A DNA stretch of 64,000 bases from Nocardioides panacis (GTDB taxonomy: Bacteria; Actinomycetota; Actinomycetes; Propionibacteriales; Nocardioidaceae). The notes beneath the pieces are model-generated. The model was not told the DNA's origin. It did not search any database and was given only the letters and a program-made list of their open reading frames with translations. Shown piece by piece: positions 17,212 to 27,989 of the stretch (within the stretch, counting starts at the first letter, position 1; each line of letters opens with the position of its first letter). Position numbers and translations under genes: made by a program. Where the stretch lies: assembly GCF_019039255.1 (NCBI RefSeq), contig NZ_CP077062.1, forward strand, positions 2,542,001-2,606,000. Reading direction: 5' to 3'.

Positions 17212-18341
17212 CGGACGTCGGTCTCCACGAACGGCGGCCGGGTCACCGTGAACACCTCGCGGCGGCCCCGGACGTCCACCGAGACCTCCGCGCCGTCGGT
17301 GACCTGCGCCGCGACCAGCGCCAGCCCGACGCCGGTGCGGCGGGTGGGCGAGAACGTCCCCGAGGTGACCTCGCCGACCGGTACGTCGGCCGCGAGCAGC
17401 ACCCGCATGCCGGGGCGCGGGATGCCGCGGCCGGTGGCGACCAGGCCGCGCAGCAGCCGGGCCGCGCCCTGCTCCTTCTCGGCGAGCAGCACGTCGCGGC
17501 CCCAGAACGCCGGCTTCTTCCAGCCCACGGCCCAGCCGAGACGGGCCTGGTTGGGGGTCACGTCGAGGCTGATGTCCTGGCCGTGCAGCGGGTAGCCCAT
17601 CTCGGTGCGCAGGGTGTCCCGGGCGCCGAGGCCGCAGGCCAGCAGGCCGTGGGGCTCGCCCGCCGCGACCAGCGCGTCCCACAGGGCCGGCGCCGCGTCG
17701 TTCTCGCAGACCAGCTCGTAGCCGCGCTCGCCGGTGTAGCCGGTGCGGCACACCGTCACCGGGGCGCCGTCGTGCTCGGTCTCCACGAACGACATGTACT
17801 CGTGCCCGGTGGGCAGCCCGACGGCCTCCAGGACCTCGTCGCTGCGCGGACCCTGCACGGCGAGCACCGCGTGCGTGGTGTGGTGGTCGACGACCTGCAC
17901 CTCGCCCGGCACCTCGCCCGGCGCCTCGGCCCGCAGCCGGCGCAGCACCTCGGCGGTGTTCGCGGCGTTCGGCACCAGGAACACCCGCTCCGGGCTGAGC
18001 AGGTAGGCGATCAGGTCGTCCACGATGCCGCCGGTCTCCGCGTCGCAGCACAGCGTGTACTGCGCCTTGCCGGGCACGATCTTCGCCAGGTCGTTGCTCA
18101 GCGTCGCGTTGACGAAGTCGGCCGCGCCCGGGCCGTGCACCAGCGCCTTGCCGAGGTGGCTGACGTCGAAGATGCCGACCGCCTCGCGGACCGCGGTGTG
18201 CTCCTTGATGACGCCCGACCCGGCGTACTCCAGCGGCATCGACCAGCCGCCGAACTCGGCGAACTTCGCGCCCAGCGCGACGTGACGGTCGTGGAGGGGC
18301 GACGTGCGCAGCGGGGCGGCGTCGTCGTGAGGGCTGCTCAT
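17208..18341 (-). CDS. gcvT: Glycine cleavage system T protein (aminomethyltransferase)
   Basis: Transfers the methylene group from the lipoyl-bound aminomethyl arm of H protein to tetrahydrofolate, releasing ammonia. 377 residues with [25 protein letters not shown], the folate-binding [38 protein letters not shown] and the C-terminal [11 protein letters not shown]. Length is typical. gcvH and gcvP are not in the window; lipoate synthesis genes lipB and lipA follow 10 kb away. A TAGGTT hexamer 7 nt upstream suggests leaderless transcription. Converges with the GDPD gene, overlapping by 4 bases. Confidence 0.96.
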   Translation of the reverse strand: MSSPHDDAAPLRTSPLHDRHVALGAKFAEFGGWSMPLEYAGSGVIKEHTAVREAVGIFDVSHLGKALVHGPGAADFVNATLSNDLAKIVPGKAQYTLCCDAETGGIVDDLIAYLLSPERVFLVPNAANTAEVLRRLRAEAPGEVPGEVQVVDHHTTHAVLAVQGPRSDEVLEAVGLPTGHEYMSFVETEHDGAPVTVCRTGYTGERGYELVCENDAAPALWDALVAAGEPHGLLACGLGARDTLRTEMGYPLHGQDISLDVTPNQARLGWAVGWKKPAFWGRDVLLAEKEQGAARLLRGLVATGRGIPRPGMRVLLAADVPVGEVTSGTFSPTRRTGVGLALVAAQVTDGAEVSVDVRGRREVFTVTRPPFVETDVR

Positions 18342-18348
18342 GGCGCCG

Positions 18349-18354
18349 AACCTA
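18349..18354 (-). promoter_or_regulatory. -10 hexamer TAGGTT, leaderless start for gcvT
   Basis: On the minus strand TAGGTT is followed by 7 nt and then the gcvT ATG at 18339-18341. No room for a ribosome site. Confidence 0.55.
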
Positions 18355-18430
18355 CCGCAGGCCGGGGCGCCGGCCGCGCGGGCTAGAGTGCCACGACAGC
18401 CATGCGGGAGACGTCGAAGGAGTCGCTCAG

Positions 18431-19927
18431 GTGACCAGCTACACCCTGCGCAAGGGCGCCGCCGAGAAGACCAAGGCGGACGTCGTCGTGATCGGGGTCG
18501 TCCGCACCCCCAAGGGCCTGCGCGCCGCGCCCGGCGGGGAGGGCGTGGCCTCGGCCTACGGCCGTAAGTTCGCGCCGCTGCTGTCCACGATCGGCTTCAC
18601 CGCCAAGACCGGCGAGGTCGCCAAGGTGCCGACCGGCGGCCGGATCACCTCGCCGATGCTGATCCTCGTCGGGCTCGGCGAGGACGGCGCGGTCGACGCG
18701 ACCGCCGTACGCCGGGCTGCCGGTGCCGCGGTGCGCGCCGTCTCCAACGCCGCGTCGGTCGCCGTGGCGCTGCCCGCGGCCGACGAGCAGCACGTCCGCG
18801 CGGTCGTCGAGGGCACCATGCTCGGCGGCTACGCCTTCACCGCCTACAAGTCCGGCGCGGACCCCCAGGGACCGGCCGACGTCGTCGTGCTCACCGACAC
18901 CGCGCGCACCAAGGGCGCCAAGGCGGCCGTGGAGACCGCACGGATCGTCAGCGAGGCCACCGCCCTGGCCCGCGACTGGGTGAACACCCCGCCCGGCGAC
19001 TTCACCCCCGAGATCTTCGCCGACGCCGTGGTCGCGGAGCACAAGTTCCGCAAGGCCGCCAAGGTCAAGGTCTCCGTGCTCGACGACCAGCAGCTGCGCG
19101 ACGGCGGCTTCGGCGGCGTGGTCGGTGTGGGTCAGGGCTCGGCGAACCCGCCCCGGCTGGTGCAGCTGAGCTACTCGCCGAAGGGCGCCACCCGGCACCT
19201 CGCGCTGGTGGGCAAGGGCATCACCTTCGACTCCGGCGGCCTGAGCATCAAGCCCGGCAGCGCCATGACCACGATGAAGTGCGACATGGCCGGCGCCGCC
19301 GCGGTGGTCGCCGCGACGTTCGCCATCGCCGAGCTCGGGCTCCCGGTGCGGGTGACCACCGTGGTCCCGATGGCGGAGAACATGGTCTCCGGCGCCGCGA
19401 CCCGGCCCGGCGACGTGCTGACGATGTACGGCGGCCGGACCGTCGAGGTGCTGAACACCGACGCCGAGGGCCGGCTGGTGCTGGCCGACGGTCTCGTGCT
19501 GGCGAACGAGTCCAAGCCCGACGTGCTGCTCGACGTGGCCACCCTGACCGGCGCCTGCGAGGTCGCGCTCGGGGACCGGGTCACCGGCATCATGGGCAAC
19601 GACGACGAGCTGGTCCTGCAGACGATCGGCGCGGGCGCGCGGGCCGGGGAGATGCTCTGGCAGCTGCCGATCTCCGCGGAGATGCCGGTCAAGGTGACGA
19701 CCTACAGCAAGGTCGCGGACCTGATGCAGCACAACACCGACACCTTCGGCGGCGCGCTGTACGCCGCCGCGTTCCTGCAGCAGTTCGTCGGCGAGACCCG
19801 GTGGGCGCACCTCGACATCGCCGGCCCCGGCTTCAACAACCGGGCGCCCTACGGTCACGTCGCCAGCGGCGGCACCGGGGCCTCGGTGGCCACCCTGGTC
19901 GAGCTCGCCACCGAGCTCTCCGGCTGA
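18431..19927 (+). CDS. pepA: Leucyl aminopeptidase PepA (M17)
   Basis: Cytosolic hexameric two-metal aminopeptidase that clears N-terminal residues from peptides. 498 residues; N-terminal macrodomain-like region to about 170, catalytic domain after that. Metal and catalytic motifs are [28 protein letters not shown], and the M17 signature [12 protein letters not shown], followed by [14 protein letters not shown] start at 18431, with GAAGGAG about 10 nt upstream and TAGAGT near 18381 as a possible -10. Divergent from gcvT by 89 bp. Confidence 0.95.
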   Translation: MTSYTLRKGAAEKTKADVVVIGVVRTPKGLRAAPGGEGVASAYGRKFAPLLSTIGFTAKTGEVAKVPTGGRITSPMLILVGLGEDGAVDATAVRRAAGAAVRAVSNAASVAVALPAADEQHVRAVVEGTMLGGYAFTAYKSGADPQGPADVVVLTDTARTKGAKAAVETARIVSEATALARDWVNTPPGDFTPEIFADAVVAEHKFRKAAKVKVSVLDDQQLRDGGFGGVVGVGQGSANPPRLVQLSYSPKGATRHLALVGKGITFDSGGLSIKPGSAMTTMKCDMAGAAAVVAATFAIAELGLPVRVTTVVPMAENMVSGAATRPGDVLTMYGGRTVEVLNTDAEGRLVLADGLVLANESKPDVLLDVATLTGACEVALGDRVTGIMGNDDELVLQTIGAGARAGEMLWQLPISAEMPVKVTTYSKVADLMQHNTDTFGGALYAAAFLQQFVGETRWAHLDIAGPGFNNRAPYGHVASGGTGASVATLVELATELSG

Positions 19928-19949
19928 GGCACCCGGCGTGGGTCAGCCG
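19921..19949. terminator. Bidirectional stem-loop between pepA and the convergent small gene
   Basis: CGGCTGA (19921-19927) pairs with TCAGCCG (19943-19949) around a 15-nt loop. The two arms carry the stop codons of the two convergent genes. No T-run; weak candidate. Confidence 0.35.
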
Positions 19950-20302
19950 GCGCCGTCCTGCTTCATCCGGCGGTTGTACTCGCGCATCCGGGACGGGTAG
20001 CCCACGACAGCCGCGTCGTAGGACGGGACGCCGTTCTGGTTGGCGAACCGGTGCGCCCACTCGACCGACGGCACCCGGCGACGGGTCCACTCACCGTCGT
20101 GCGCGACCAGCATCATCGTGACCTCGCTGACCGCCGTGCGGGGCTCCACGAACCCCTCGACGCCGCGGCGGGTGGTGGCGAACTCGCGCAGGTGCGCCTC
20201 GTCCGCGGCGTCGGACGCCCGCACGGTCGTGCCCACGCCCGATCGACCGGGACGCCGCATCTGGGTGCCACCGCGTCGGCGCAGCCGTTCCTTCCAGCCC
20301 AT
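19943..20302 (-). CDS. Conserved hypothetical protein, basic, 119 residues
   Basis: Not recognised by function. It starts MGWKERLRRRGGTQMRRPGR, is rich in Arg, and has a conserved-looking centre VSEVTMMLVAHDGEWTRRRV followed by VEWAHRFANQNGVPSYDAAV and a C-terminal YPSRMREYNRRMK. No signal peptide, membrane segment or cofactor motif. Start placed at ATG 20300-20302; a longer frame reaches 20395 but its extra residues look like non-coding translation. It lies between pepA and lpdA on the opposite strand. Confidence 0.7.
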   Translation of the reverse strand: MGWKERLRRRGGTQMRRPGRSGVGTTVRASDAADEAHLREFATTRRGVEGFVEPRTAVSEVTMMLVAHDGEWTRRRVPSVEWAHRFANQNGVPSYDAAVVGYPSRMREYNRRMKQDGAG

Positions 20303-20492
20303 GGCCCCAGTGTGCCCGGCGCAACTGAGGTTTCGCTGAAACTCGCTCGACGCGGCCCCGTGTGCCGCCGCCGCCGAGGGGCACAGGGCGCGCACGGACC
20401 CGGTGTGGACAGCACGGACATTGGTGCGAAGATGGCTCCCGGACCGGGCGGGGCGATCCCCCGCCGACCGAACGACAGACCGGAGGACACGG

Positions 20493-21888
20493 GTGGCGGA
20501 CAGCGGCGCCGGCAGCTTCAGCTTCGACGTGGTGATCCTCGGGGCCGGTAGCGGAGGCTACGCCTGCGCCCTGCGCGCCGCGGAGCTCGGCCTGACCGTG
20601 GCCCTCGTCGAGAAGGGCAAGCTCGGCGGCACCTGCCTGCACGTCGGCTGCATCCCCACCAAGGCCCTGCTGCACGCGGCGGAGGTCGCCGACTCCGCCC
20701 GCGAGTCCGAGCAGTTCGGCGTGAACGCCACGTTCGAGGGCATCGACATGGGCGGCGTCAACAAGTACAAGGACGGCGTCGTCTCCCGGCTCTTCAAGGG
20801 CCTGGCCGGCCTGGTCAAGGGCCGCGGCGTGACCGTCGTCGAGGGTGAGGGCCGCCTCGTCGGCGAGCGCACCGTCGAGGTCAACGGCGCCCGGTACGTC
20901 GGCGGCGCGGTCGTGCTGGCCTCCGGCTCCTACTCCCGCACGCTGCCCGGCCTCGAGGTCGACGGCAGCCGGGTGATGACCTCCGAGCACGCGCTGGCCC
21001 TCGACCACGTCCCCAGCTCGGTGATCGTGCTCGGCGGCGGCGTCATCGGCTGCGAGTTCGCCAGCGTCTGGCGCTCCTTCGGCGCGGACGTCACGATCGT
21101 CGAGGCGCTGCCCCGGCTGGTCGCAGCCGAGGACGAGGCCGTCTCCAAGGTCCTCGAGCGCGCGTTCAAGAAGCGCGGGATCACGGTCAACGCCGGCACC
21201 CCGTTCGAGTCCGTCGAGCACACCGCGGACGGCGTGCGGGTCACCGTCTCGGGCGGGGCGACCATCGACGCCGAGCTGCTGCTGGTGGCCGTCGGTCGTG
21301 GACCGTCCACCTCCGGCCTCGGGTACGACGAGCAGGGCGTGGTCATGGACCGCGGCTTCGTGCTCACCGACGAGCGGCTGCGCACCAACCTGGAGGGCGT
21401 CTACGCCGTCGGCGACATCGTCCCGGGCCTGCAGCTCGCGCACCGCGGCTTCCAGCAGGGCATCTTCGTCGCCGAGCAGATCGCCGGTCTCGAGCCGGCC
21501 CCGATCGACGAGACCGCGATCCCCCCGGGTCACCTACAGCGACCCCGAGATCGCCTCCGTGGGCCTGGACGAGGCGACCGCCCGGTCGACGTACGGGGAC
21601 GACGCGGTCGAGACGCTGACCTACGACCTCGGCGGCAACGGCAAGAGCCAGATCCTCAAGACCCAGGGCTTCGTCAAGCTCGTGCGTCGGGTGGACGGAC
21701 CCGTGGTCGGCGTCCACATGATCGGGGCCCGCGTCGGCGAGCTCGTCGGCGAGGCCCAGCTGATCTACGGCTGGGAGGCGCACCCCGAGGACGTCGCACC
21801 GCTGGTGCACGCCCACCCCACCCAGAACGAGGCTCTCGGCGAGGCGCACCTCGCGCTGGCCGGCAAGCCCCTGCACGCGCACTCGTAG
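20493..21888 (+). pseudogene. lpdA: Dihydrolipoyl dehydrogenase (E3), frame broken by one extra base
   Basis: FAD enzyme that reoxidises lipoyl groups of 2-oxoacid dehydrogenases and the glycine cleavage system. GTG at 20493 has GGAGGA 5 nt upstream. FAD motif VVILGAGSGGYACALRAAEL, the redox disulfide GGTCLHVGCIPTKALLH, the NAD motif VIVLGGGVIGCEFASVW and GVYAVGDI are in the first frame. The dimerisation domain (TYSDPEIASVGLDEA, then [17 protein letters not shown] with the catalytic His-Glu pair) is in the next frame. The switch is in the six-C run 21521-21526; five C give DETAIPRVTYSDPE. The span is 3n+1. Loss of E3 would be severe, so assembly error is likely. It is 55 bp upstream of sucB. 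Confidence 0.93.
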
Positions 21889-21943
21889 ACTCACGCCCAG
21901 ACTTCACCCGCGCAGCCGCCCAACCCTAGGAGCGAAGGAACGC

Positions 21944-23833
21944 ATGGCGACCTCAGTCACCCTCCCCGCACTCGGCGAGTCCGTCACCGAAGGGACCGTC
22001 ACCCGCTGGCTCAAGCAGCCGGGTGACCAGGTCGCCGTCGACGAGCCGCTGCTGGAGGTGTCGACCGACAAGGTCGACACCGAGATCCCCTCCCCCGTGG
22101 CGGGCACGCTCCTCGAGATCAAGGCCGCGGAGGACGAGACCGTCGAGGTCGGCGCCGAGCTCTGCACGATCGGCGGCGAGGACGAGTCCTCCGGCTCCTC
22201 CGACGGCGGTGGCCAGGAGGCCGCGCCGTCCGACGAGCAGCAGGACGCGCAGTCCGCCCAGGAGGCCCCGGCCGCCGGGTCCGACCCCGACGAGGGTGCG
22301 GACCGCAAGACCGAGACCGAGACCGCCCCGCCGGCCGCGCAGACCGACGACGCTCCCCCGGCCCAGGAGACCGCGCCGAACAGCGCGAACACCGCGCCCG
22401 AGCAGCAGGCCTCGCAGTCCGGTACGTCGGGTGGTGAGGGCTCCGGCACGTCCGTGACGCTGCCCGCCCTGGGCGAGTCCGTCACCGAGGGCACCGTCAC
22501 CCGCTGGCTCAAGCAGGTCGGTGACGACGTCGCCGTCGACGAGCCGCTGCTCGAGGTGTCCACCGACAAGGTCGACACCGAGATCCCCTCCCCGGTCGCC
22601 GGCAAGCTGCTGGAGATCAAGGTCGCGGAGGACGAGACCGTCGAGGTCGGCGCCGAGCTGGCCGTGATCGGGTCGGGCGACGCCGCCCCGTCCGGTGGCG
22701 GCGAGCAGTCCGCGCCGCCCGCCGAGGAGAAGCAGGCCGAGCCGGAGCCCGAGCCGGAGCCCGAGCCGGAGCCCGAGCCGGAGCCCGAGCCCGCGAAGCA
22801 GCCGGAGCCCGCCCAGCAGGCCGCGCCGGCCGCCGAGCAGGCACCGGCACCGACCAAGCAGGCCGAGCCGACCGGCACCTCGGCCCCGTCCGCGGACGCC
22901 GAGGGTCCCTACGTCACCCCGCTGGTCCGCAAGATGGCCGCCGACCAGGGCGTGGACCTGTCCACCCTGACCGGCAGCGGCGTCGGGGGCCGGATCCGCA
23001 AGCAGGACGTGCTCGACGCGGCCGCCAAGGCCAAGGAGGCCGCGGCCAAGCCGGCCGAGGCCGCCCCGAGCGCTCCCGCGGCGTCGGCCCCGAAGGCGCC
23101 GGCGGCAGGCGCACCGAGCCCGCTGCGCGGCAAGACCGAGCCGATGACGCGGCTGCGCAAGGTGATCGCCAAGCGGATGGTCGAGTCGTTGCAGGTCTCG
23201 GCCCAGCTGACCACGGTCGTCGAGGTCGACGTCACGAACATCGCCCGGCTCCGCGACGCGGTGAAGGCGGAGTTCGCCGAGCGCGAGGGCGTGAAGCTGT
23301 CCTTCCTGCCGTTCTTCGCGAAGGCGGCGGTGGACTGCCTCAAGGAGTACCCGTCGCTGAACTCCTCGATCGACAGCGAGAAGGGCGAGGTCACCTACTA
23401 CGACCACGAGAACCTCTCGGTCGCGGTGGACACCGAGAAGGGCCTGCTCACCCCGGTCATCAAGGACGCCGGCGACCTGTCGATCGCGGGCCTGGCCCGC
23501 AAGATCGCCGACGTCGCCGACCGGACCCGCAACAACAAGATCGGCCCGGACGAGCTCGCCGGTGGCACCTTCACGCTGACCAACACCGGCAGCCGGGGCG
23601 CGCTGTTCGACACCCCGATCATCAACCAGCCCCAGGTCGCCATCCTGGGCACCGGTGCGGTGGTCAAGCGGGCCGTGGTCATCGACGACGCGAACCTCGG
23701 CGAGACCATCGCCGTGCGCCGCATGGTCTACCTCGCGCTGACCTACGACCACCGGATCGTGGACGGCGCCGATGCCGCCCGCTTCCTCACGGCGGTCAAG
23801 CAGCGCCTCGAGTCCGGCACCTTCGAGGTCTGA
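21944..23833 (+). CDS. sucB: 2-oxoglutarate dehydrogenase E2, dihydrolipoamide succinyltransferase
   Basis: Core acyltransferase of a 2-oxoacid dehydrogenase complex. 629 residues: two lipoyl domains (about 2-78 and 168-243), each with lipoyl Lys in [10 protein letters not shown]; a long flexible linker including an EP dipeptide run encoded at 22740-22793; peripheral subunit-binding domain ([20 protein letters not shown], about 325-360); Ala/Pro linker; and the catalytic domain with [16 protein letters not shown] (active-site HxxxDG) at the end. ATG follows GCGAAGGAACGC. It forms an operon with lpdA; a TAGACT hexamer overlaps the lpdA stop and may be an internal promoter. Sequence alone does not separate pyruvate from 2-oxoglutarate use; sucB is the usual actinobacterial assignment at this locus. 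Confidence 0.93.
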   Translation: MATSVTLPALGESVTEGTVTRWLKQPGDQVAVDEPLLEVSTDKVDTEIPSPVAGTLLEIKAAEDETVEVGAELCTIGGEDESSGSSDGGGQEAAPSDEQQDAQSAQEAPAAGSDPDEGADRKTETETAPPAAQTDDAPPAQETAPNSANTAPEQQASQSGTSGGEGSGTSVTLPALGESVTEGTVTRWLKQVGDDVAVDEPLLEVSTDKVDTEIPSPVAGKLLEIKVAEDETVEVGAELAVIGSGDAAPSGGGEQSAPPAEEKQAEPEPEPEPEPEPEPEPEPAKQPEPAQQAAPAAEQAPAPTKQAEPTGTSAPSADAEGPYVTPLVRKMAADQGVDLSTLTGSGVGGRIRKQDVLDAAAKAKEAAAKPAEAAPSAPAASAPKAPAAGAPSPLRGKTEPMTRLRKVIAKRMVESLQVSAQLTTVVEVDVTNIARLRDAVKAEFAEREGVKLSFLPFFAKAAVDCLKEYPSLNSSIDSEKGEVTYYDHENLSVAVDTEKGLLTPVIKDAGDLSIAGLARKIADVADRTRNNKIGPDELAGGTFTLTNTGSRGALFDTPIINQPQVAILGTGAVVKRAVVIDDANLGETIAVRRMVYLALTYDHRIVDGADAARFLTAVKQRLESGTFEV

Positions 23834-23845
23834 CCCGCTCCTCCC

Positions 23846-23908
23846 GATAGTCCGTGACGAACTTGTCGTCGTACCGCCCTGGTCACGACAAGTTCGTCAC
23901 GGACTATC
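23846..23908. repeat. 24-bp perfect inverted repeat, large stem-loop
   Basis: The arm 23846-23869 (begins GATAGTCCGTGACG) is perfectly complementary to 23885-23908 (ends CGTCACGGACTATC) around a 15-nt loop. It lies 13 bp after sucB and 38 bp before the -10 of the next gene. It has no T-run. It could terminate sucB, act as a REP-like element, or be a protein site. It is relatively AT-rich for this genome. Confidence 0.9.
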
Positions 23909-23945
23909 TGCGTCGTGGGGCGGGCAGGGGTGTGGACGGGTCCCG

Positions 23946-23951
23946 TAGGTT
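23946..23951 (+). promoter_or_regulatory. -10 hexamer TAGGTT, leaderless start for the TIGR01777 gene
   Basis: TAGGTT is followed by 6 nt and the ATG at 23958. Confidence 0.55.
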
Positions 23952-23957
23952 CGGGGC

Positions 23958-24849
23958 ATGAAGCTCGTTCTCGCCGGCGTCTCCGGCTTCCTCGGCACCG
24001 CCTGGCGCGACCACCTCGCCCGGGAGGGCCACGAGGTCGTCCGGCTGGTCCGCGGCGAGGCCCTCTCGGCCAGCGAGTCCTCCTGGGACCCGTACGCCGG
24101 CAAGGTCGACCGCGCGGTCATCGAGGACGCCGACGTGGTCTCCACCCTGTCCGGCGCCCCGCTCGCGCACTGGCCGTGGACGGAGTCCTACAAGCGCACC
24201 TTCACCGCCAGCCGGGTCGCCACCACCCGCACGCTGGCCGAGGCCGTCGCCGCCTCGGACCGCAAGCCGGCGTTCGTCGCGCAGAACGGCATCGCCGGGT
24301 ACGGCGACCGCGGCGACGCCCCGCTGACCGAGGAGTCGGCGTTCGACGCCGACACGTTCATGGGCCGGGTCACCCGCGCCTGGCAGGACGCGGCGTCCCC
24401 GGCGTCCGAGGCCGGCGCCCGGGTCGCGGTGATGCGGACCGGGATCATCCTCGACAAGCGCGGCGGCGCCCTGGAAGCCGTTGCTGCTGCTGTTCAAGGC
24501 GGGGCTCGGCGGCCCGGTCGGCCCCGGCACGCAGTACTTCTCCACGATCTCGATGCCGGACTGGGTGCGGGCCGCCACCCATCTCGCCACCCACGAGGGC
24601 TCGTCCGGGGTCTACAACGTGTCCGGCCCGGGCGCGACCACCAACGCGGAGTTCGGCAAGGAGCTCGGCCGGATGCTGCACCGGCCCTCGCTGCTGCGGG
24701 CGCCGGCCGCACCGATCCGCGCGGTCGTCGGCGACGTGTCCTCCGAGCTGCTGAACTCGACCCGCGTGGAGCCGGCCCGGCTGCTCGCCGAGGGCTTCGT
24801 GTTCGAGCACCCCACGCTGAACGCACGGCTGGCGGCCGCGCTCACCTGA
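23958..24849 (+). pseudogene. TIGR01777 family NAD-dependent epimerase (SDR), frame broken by one extra base
   Basis: Atypical extended SDR of unknown substrate (SDR39U1-like). Frame 1 carries the N-terminal nucleotide fold MKLVLAGVSGFLGTAWRDHL, LSGAPLAHWPWTESYK, the ATTRTLAEAV region and VAVMRTGIILDKRGGAL. Frame 2 resumes with LLLLFKAGLGGPVGPGTQYF and continues through FSTISMPDWVRAATHL, GVYNVSGPGATTNAEFGKEL to the C-terminus. The join is CTGGAAGCCG at 24471-24480: deleting one G gives ALKPLLLLFKAG. The span is 3n+1. Unlike the other broken genes this indel is not in a long homopolymer. The last 8 bp overlap the convergent gene at 24842. Confidence 0.85.
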
Positions 24850-25468
24850 GCGGCTCCCCACCTGACCGACCGAGCGCCGGGCCGCGCCGCCAGAGTCGCC
24901 GGGTCAGCGGGGTTCGGACCGCCGTTTCGCGCCGGGTGGGCGGGGTGCGGACGGGCAGGACGGACACCACCCGCCAGGCCCCGTCGGCTCCGCGCCGCAA
25001 CGTCACGGTGCGCGCGTCCGGCCGGTCCCGGGGCAGCGCGACCCGCCGGCCGGCGCCGACCGCGACCGCCCCGTCCAGCCGGTCGGTGACCTCCAGGCGC
25101 AGCCGCCGGGGACGCTCGTCGAGCACCCGCAGCGCGAGCACCTGGGTCCGCATGCCCTCGACGACCAGCCCGCGTCGCCGGTAGCCGGTCAGCACGTGCA
25201 GGTCGGAGCGTGCGGCGGCCGAGCGGGCGACGTACAGCCGGCGCAGCTGCCGGACCGAGCCGGCGGCGTACGCGGCGGCGCGCTGCTCGTCCCACGCGCG
25301 CAGCACGTCGGCGGCCGGGACGTCCACCGCGCCGACGTCCGCGCCGACGTCCGGCTCCGGGCTGGCCGCCCGCGTCTCCGCGGGCCGCTCCCCTGCCCGC
25401 AGCACCAGTCCGGTGCCGAGCAGGGCCAGCAGCAGCACGAGCACGAGCACGAGCCGGGACCGGGTCAC
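24842..25468 (-). CDS. Hypothetical membrane-anchored or secreted protein
   Basis: 208 residues, not recognised. An N-terminal hydrophobic segment (SRLVLVLVLLLALLGTGLVL) acts as signal or anchor, with no lipobox cysteine. The mature part contains DVLRAWDEQRAAAYAAGSVR and LRRLYVARSAAARSDLHVLT, then a beta-rich SnoaL/NTF2-like region (VEGMRTQVLALRVLDERPRR), and a very basic tail. The pattern resembles small extracytoplasmic NTF2-like proteins of Actinobacteria, which is tentative. GTG start at 25468. Its 3' end overlaps the epimerase gene by 8 bp. Confidence 0.72.
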   Translation of the reverse strand: MTRSRLVLVLVLLLALLGTGLVLRAGERPAETRAASPEPDVGADVGAVDVPAADVLRAWDEQRAAAYAAGSVRQLRRLYVARSAAARSDLHVLTGYRRRGLVVEGMRTQVLALRVLDERPRRLRLEVTDRLDGAVAVGAGRRVALPRDRPDARTVTLRRGADGAWRVVSVLPVRTPPTRRETAVRTPLTRRLWRRGPALGRSGGEPLR

Positions 25469-25534
25469 CGGACCAGCGTGGACCAGCTCGCCGAACGGCG
25501 TCGGCGCTCGTCCACAGGCCGCGACCGGGACGCC

Positions 25535-27871
25535 TCAGGCCCGGTGCCGCGGCTCCGCCTGGTCCGTCGGGTCGACCGGCTCGGCACCGACCGGTTCCGG
25601 GCCGACCGGTTCCGGGTCGACCGGTTCCGGGCCGACCGGTTCCACGTCGACCGGTTGCGGGCCGACCCGTTCCGGGCCGACCGCGTCCGCCCCGACCTGC
25701 ACCCCGTCCGGGCTGCCGACGTGCAGCATCTCCGCGGTCGCCCGGTCCGCGTGGTCCGGCGTGTGCCACAGCCGGGAGGGCCACCAGATCCGCGGGCCGA
25801 GGTCGTACGCGAGGGCGGGGACCAGCAGGGTCCGCACGACCAGGGTGTCCAGCAGCACGCCGAACGCGACGATGAACGCGATCTGCGCCAGGAACAGGAT
25901 CGGCACCACGCCCAGCGCCGCGAAGGTGGCCGCCAGCACGACACCGGCCGAGGTGATCACCCCGCCGGTGACCGACAGCCCCTTCAGCACGCCCGGATGG
26001 GTCCCCTGCCTGACGGACTCCTCCCGCACCCGCGTCATCAGGAAGATCGAGTAGTCGATGCCGAGCGCCACCAGGAACACGAAACCGATCAGCGAGATCG
26101 ACGGGTCGGTCGCCGGGAAGTCGAAGACGTGGTTGAACATCACCGCGCTGATGCCGATGGTCGCGCCGAACGACAGCACGTTGGCCAGCACCAGCAGCAG
26201 CGGCGCGGCGAGCGAGCGGAGCAGCAGGGCGAGGACGATGAAGATGACGACCAGGATCGCCGGGATCACCCGGGCCCGGTCGGCGTCGGTGGTGTCGCGG
26301 GCGTCGAGCTGGATCGCGGTGTTCCCGCCGACGAGCACCTCGGGGCTGACCCGGTCGAGGTCGGTCCGCAGGGCACGCACCGTGTCGGCGGCCGCCGCGG
26401 ACTCCGCGGAGCCCTTCAGCGTGGCGAGCACCACCACGTCGCCGTCGACCACCTTGGGAGCCGGCGGCGTCGAGCCGGTGGCCGGGCCCGACGGCAGGTA
26501 GCTCACCCCGTCGGAGACGATCCCGTCCTCGGCCCGCACGGCCGCGATCACCTTCTCCACGTCGTCCTGCGGCGTGATGACCACGACCGGGCTGGACTGG
26601 TCGCTCGGGAAGTGCCGGTCGAGGATGTCCTGGGCCTTGACCGAGTCGACCCGGGTCAGGAACGTGTCGGTCTGCGGCACCGGGTCCTCGTCGAGGGTCG
26701 GCACGAACGCCGCGCACGCGGCCAGCCCGAGGAAGGTCACCACCCAGACCGTGCGGGCCCGCCGGCCGACGAGCCGGGCCACCCCGCCCCACAGGCCGCG
26801 CGCGTCCTTGTGCTCCGAGCCGTACATCGGGCGGAACGGCCAGTAGGCCCAGCGGCCCAGGAGCAGCAGCGCCGCCGGCAGCAGGGTGAGCGCGGAGAGC
26901 ATCGCGCCCGCGATGCCGATCGCGCCGACCGGACCGAGCCCGCGCAGGCTGGAGAGGTCGGAGAGCAGCAGGCACAGCAGCCCCAGGATCACGGTGACGC
27001 CGGAGGCGACGATCGGCTCGAACGCGCGACGGTAGGCCCGCCGCATCGCGAGGTACACCGACTCCTCGTCGCGCAGCTCCTCGCGGAACCGCGAGACCAG
27101 CAGCAACGAGTAGTCGGTGGCGGCGCCGAGCGCGAGGATGAACAAGATCCCCTGGCTCTGGCCGTTGAGGTCGAGCACGTCGTTCCTGGCCAGCGCGTAG
27201 ATCGCCGCCGAGGCGAGGCCGAGGGCGAGCAGCGCCGAGATGATCACCACCAGCGGCAGGATGATCGTGCGGTAGACCACCACCAGGATCACCAGGATCA
27301 CCAGCAGCGCGACGACCAGCAGGATGCCGTCGATGGCCCCGAACGCGGTGATGAAGTCGCCGAGGATGCCGCCCTGTCCGCCGACCAGCGCGGTCAGCCC
27401 GGCGGGCGGGTCGTCCACCACGTCGCGGATCGCGGCGACGGCCGTCTGGATCTCCTCGCCGTCCGAGGACGCGACCGGCACGACGATCTGCGCGGCGGTG
27501 CCGTCCGCGGAGTACGACGGGGCGGCGACCGCTGCCGCGTCGACGTGCGCGACGTCCTTGAGGTTGGCGCCGTACCCGGCGATCGCCCGCTTGTCGGCGG
27601 CGGTCAGCCCGCCCGGCCGCTCGAAGACGACCGTCGTGGGCAGCGACTCCTGCCCGGTGAACGTCAGGAACTCGTTGAGCACCCGGGTGGACTCGGTGCT
27701 CTTCGGCAGGAAGGAGGCGTTGTCGTTCTTCTGCACCTCCGCGAGCCGGCCGGCGAACGACCCCAGCGGTCCACCCACGAACAGCCACAGCAGGACCACG
27801 ACGACGGGCAGCACCCAGCGCTTGGACCGGCCGGGACCGTCGGTGCGGACGGGCGTGCTGGCGTGCGCCAT
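25535..27871 (-). CDS. MMPL/RND family transporter
   Basis: 778-residue inner-membrane exporter of the MmpL/SSD type, driven by proton motive force; cargo (lipids or small molecules) unknown. Two halves are each organised as one helix, a large extracytoplasmic loop, then about five helices. Half 1: [20 protein letters not shown], loop, then [20 protein letters not shown]. The [18 protein letters not shown] motif of half 1 and [20 protein letters not shown] of half 2 carry the conserved Asp-Tyr pairs of helices 4 and 10. The cytoplasmic tail ends in repeated [10 protein letters not shown] pentapeptides encoded by 15-bp repeats. ATG at 27869-27871 was selected over longer upstream frames. Confidence 0.93.
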   Translation of the reverse strand: MAHASTPVRTDGPGRSKRWVLPVVVVLLWLFVGGPLGSFAGRLAEVQKNDNASFLPKSTESTRVLNEFLTFTGQESLPTTVVFERPGGLTAADKRAIAGYGANLKDVAHVDAAAVAAPSYSADGTAAQIVVPVASSDGEEIQTAVAAIRDVVDDPPAGLTALVGGQGGILGDFITAFGAIDGILLVVALLVILVILVVVYRTIILPLVVIISALLALGLASAAIYALARNDVLDLNGQSQGILFILALGAATDYSLLLVSRFREELRDEESVYLAMRRAYRRAFEPIVASGVTVILGLLCLLLSDLSSLRGLGPVGAIGIAGAMLSALTLLPAALLLLGRWAYWPFRPMYGSEHKDARGLWGGVARLVGRRARTVWVVTFLGLAACAAFVPTLDEDPVPQTDTFLTRVDSVKAQDILDRHFPSDQSSPVVVITPQDDVEKVIAAVRAEDGIVSDGVSYLPSGPATGSTPPAPKVVDGDVVVLATLKGSAESAAAADTVRALRTDLDRVSPEVLVGGNTAIQLDARDTTDADRARVIPAILVVIFIVLALLLRSLAAPLLLVLANVLSFGATIGISAVMFNHVFDFPATDPSISLIGFVFLVALGIDYSIFLMTRVREESVRQGTHPGVLKGLSVTGGVITSAGVVLAATFAALGVVPILFLAQIAFIVAFGVLLDTLVVRTLLVPALAYDLGPRIWWPSRLWHTPDHADRATAEMLHVGSPDGVQVGADAVGPERVGPQPVDVEPVGPEPVDPEPVGPEPVGAEPVDPTDQAEPRHRA
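25573..25687. repeat. 15-bp coding repeat in the MMPL C-terminal tail
   Basis: Imperfect units of CCGACCGGTTCCGGG recur at 15-bp spacing and encode alternating PEPVG and PEPVD pentapeptides at the extreme C-terminus of the MMPL transporter. Seven to eight units are visible, the outermost being diverged. Confidence 0.8.
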
Positions 27872-27976
27872 CGGGTTCTCCCTCGCTGCGGCGCCGGCCC
27901 CCGCGGGCCGGACTCCCTGGTTCCACATCCTTCCGCATCCCTCCGACGCCGTTCCAGGTGCCTCGGGGGGCGGGCG

Positions 27977-27982
27977 TAGTCT
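27977..27982 (+). promoter_or_regulatory. -10 hexamer TAGTCT, leaderless start for lipB
   Basis: TAGTCT, then 7 nt, then the GTG start at 27990. Confidence 0.5.
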
Positions 27983-27989
27983 CGGGCGC

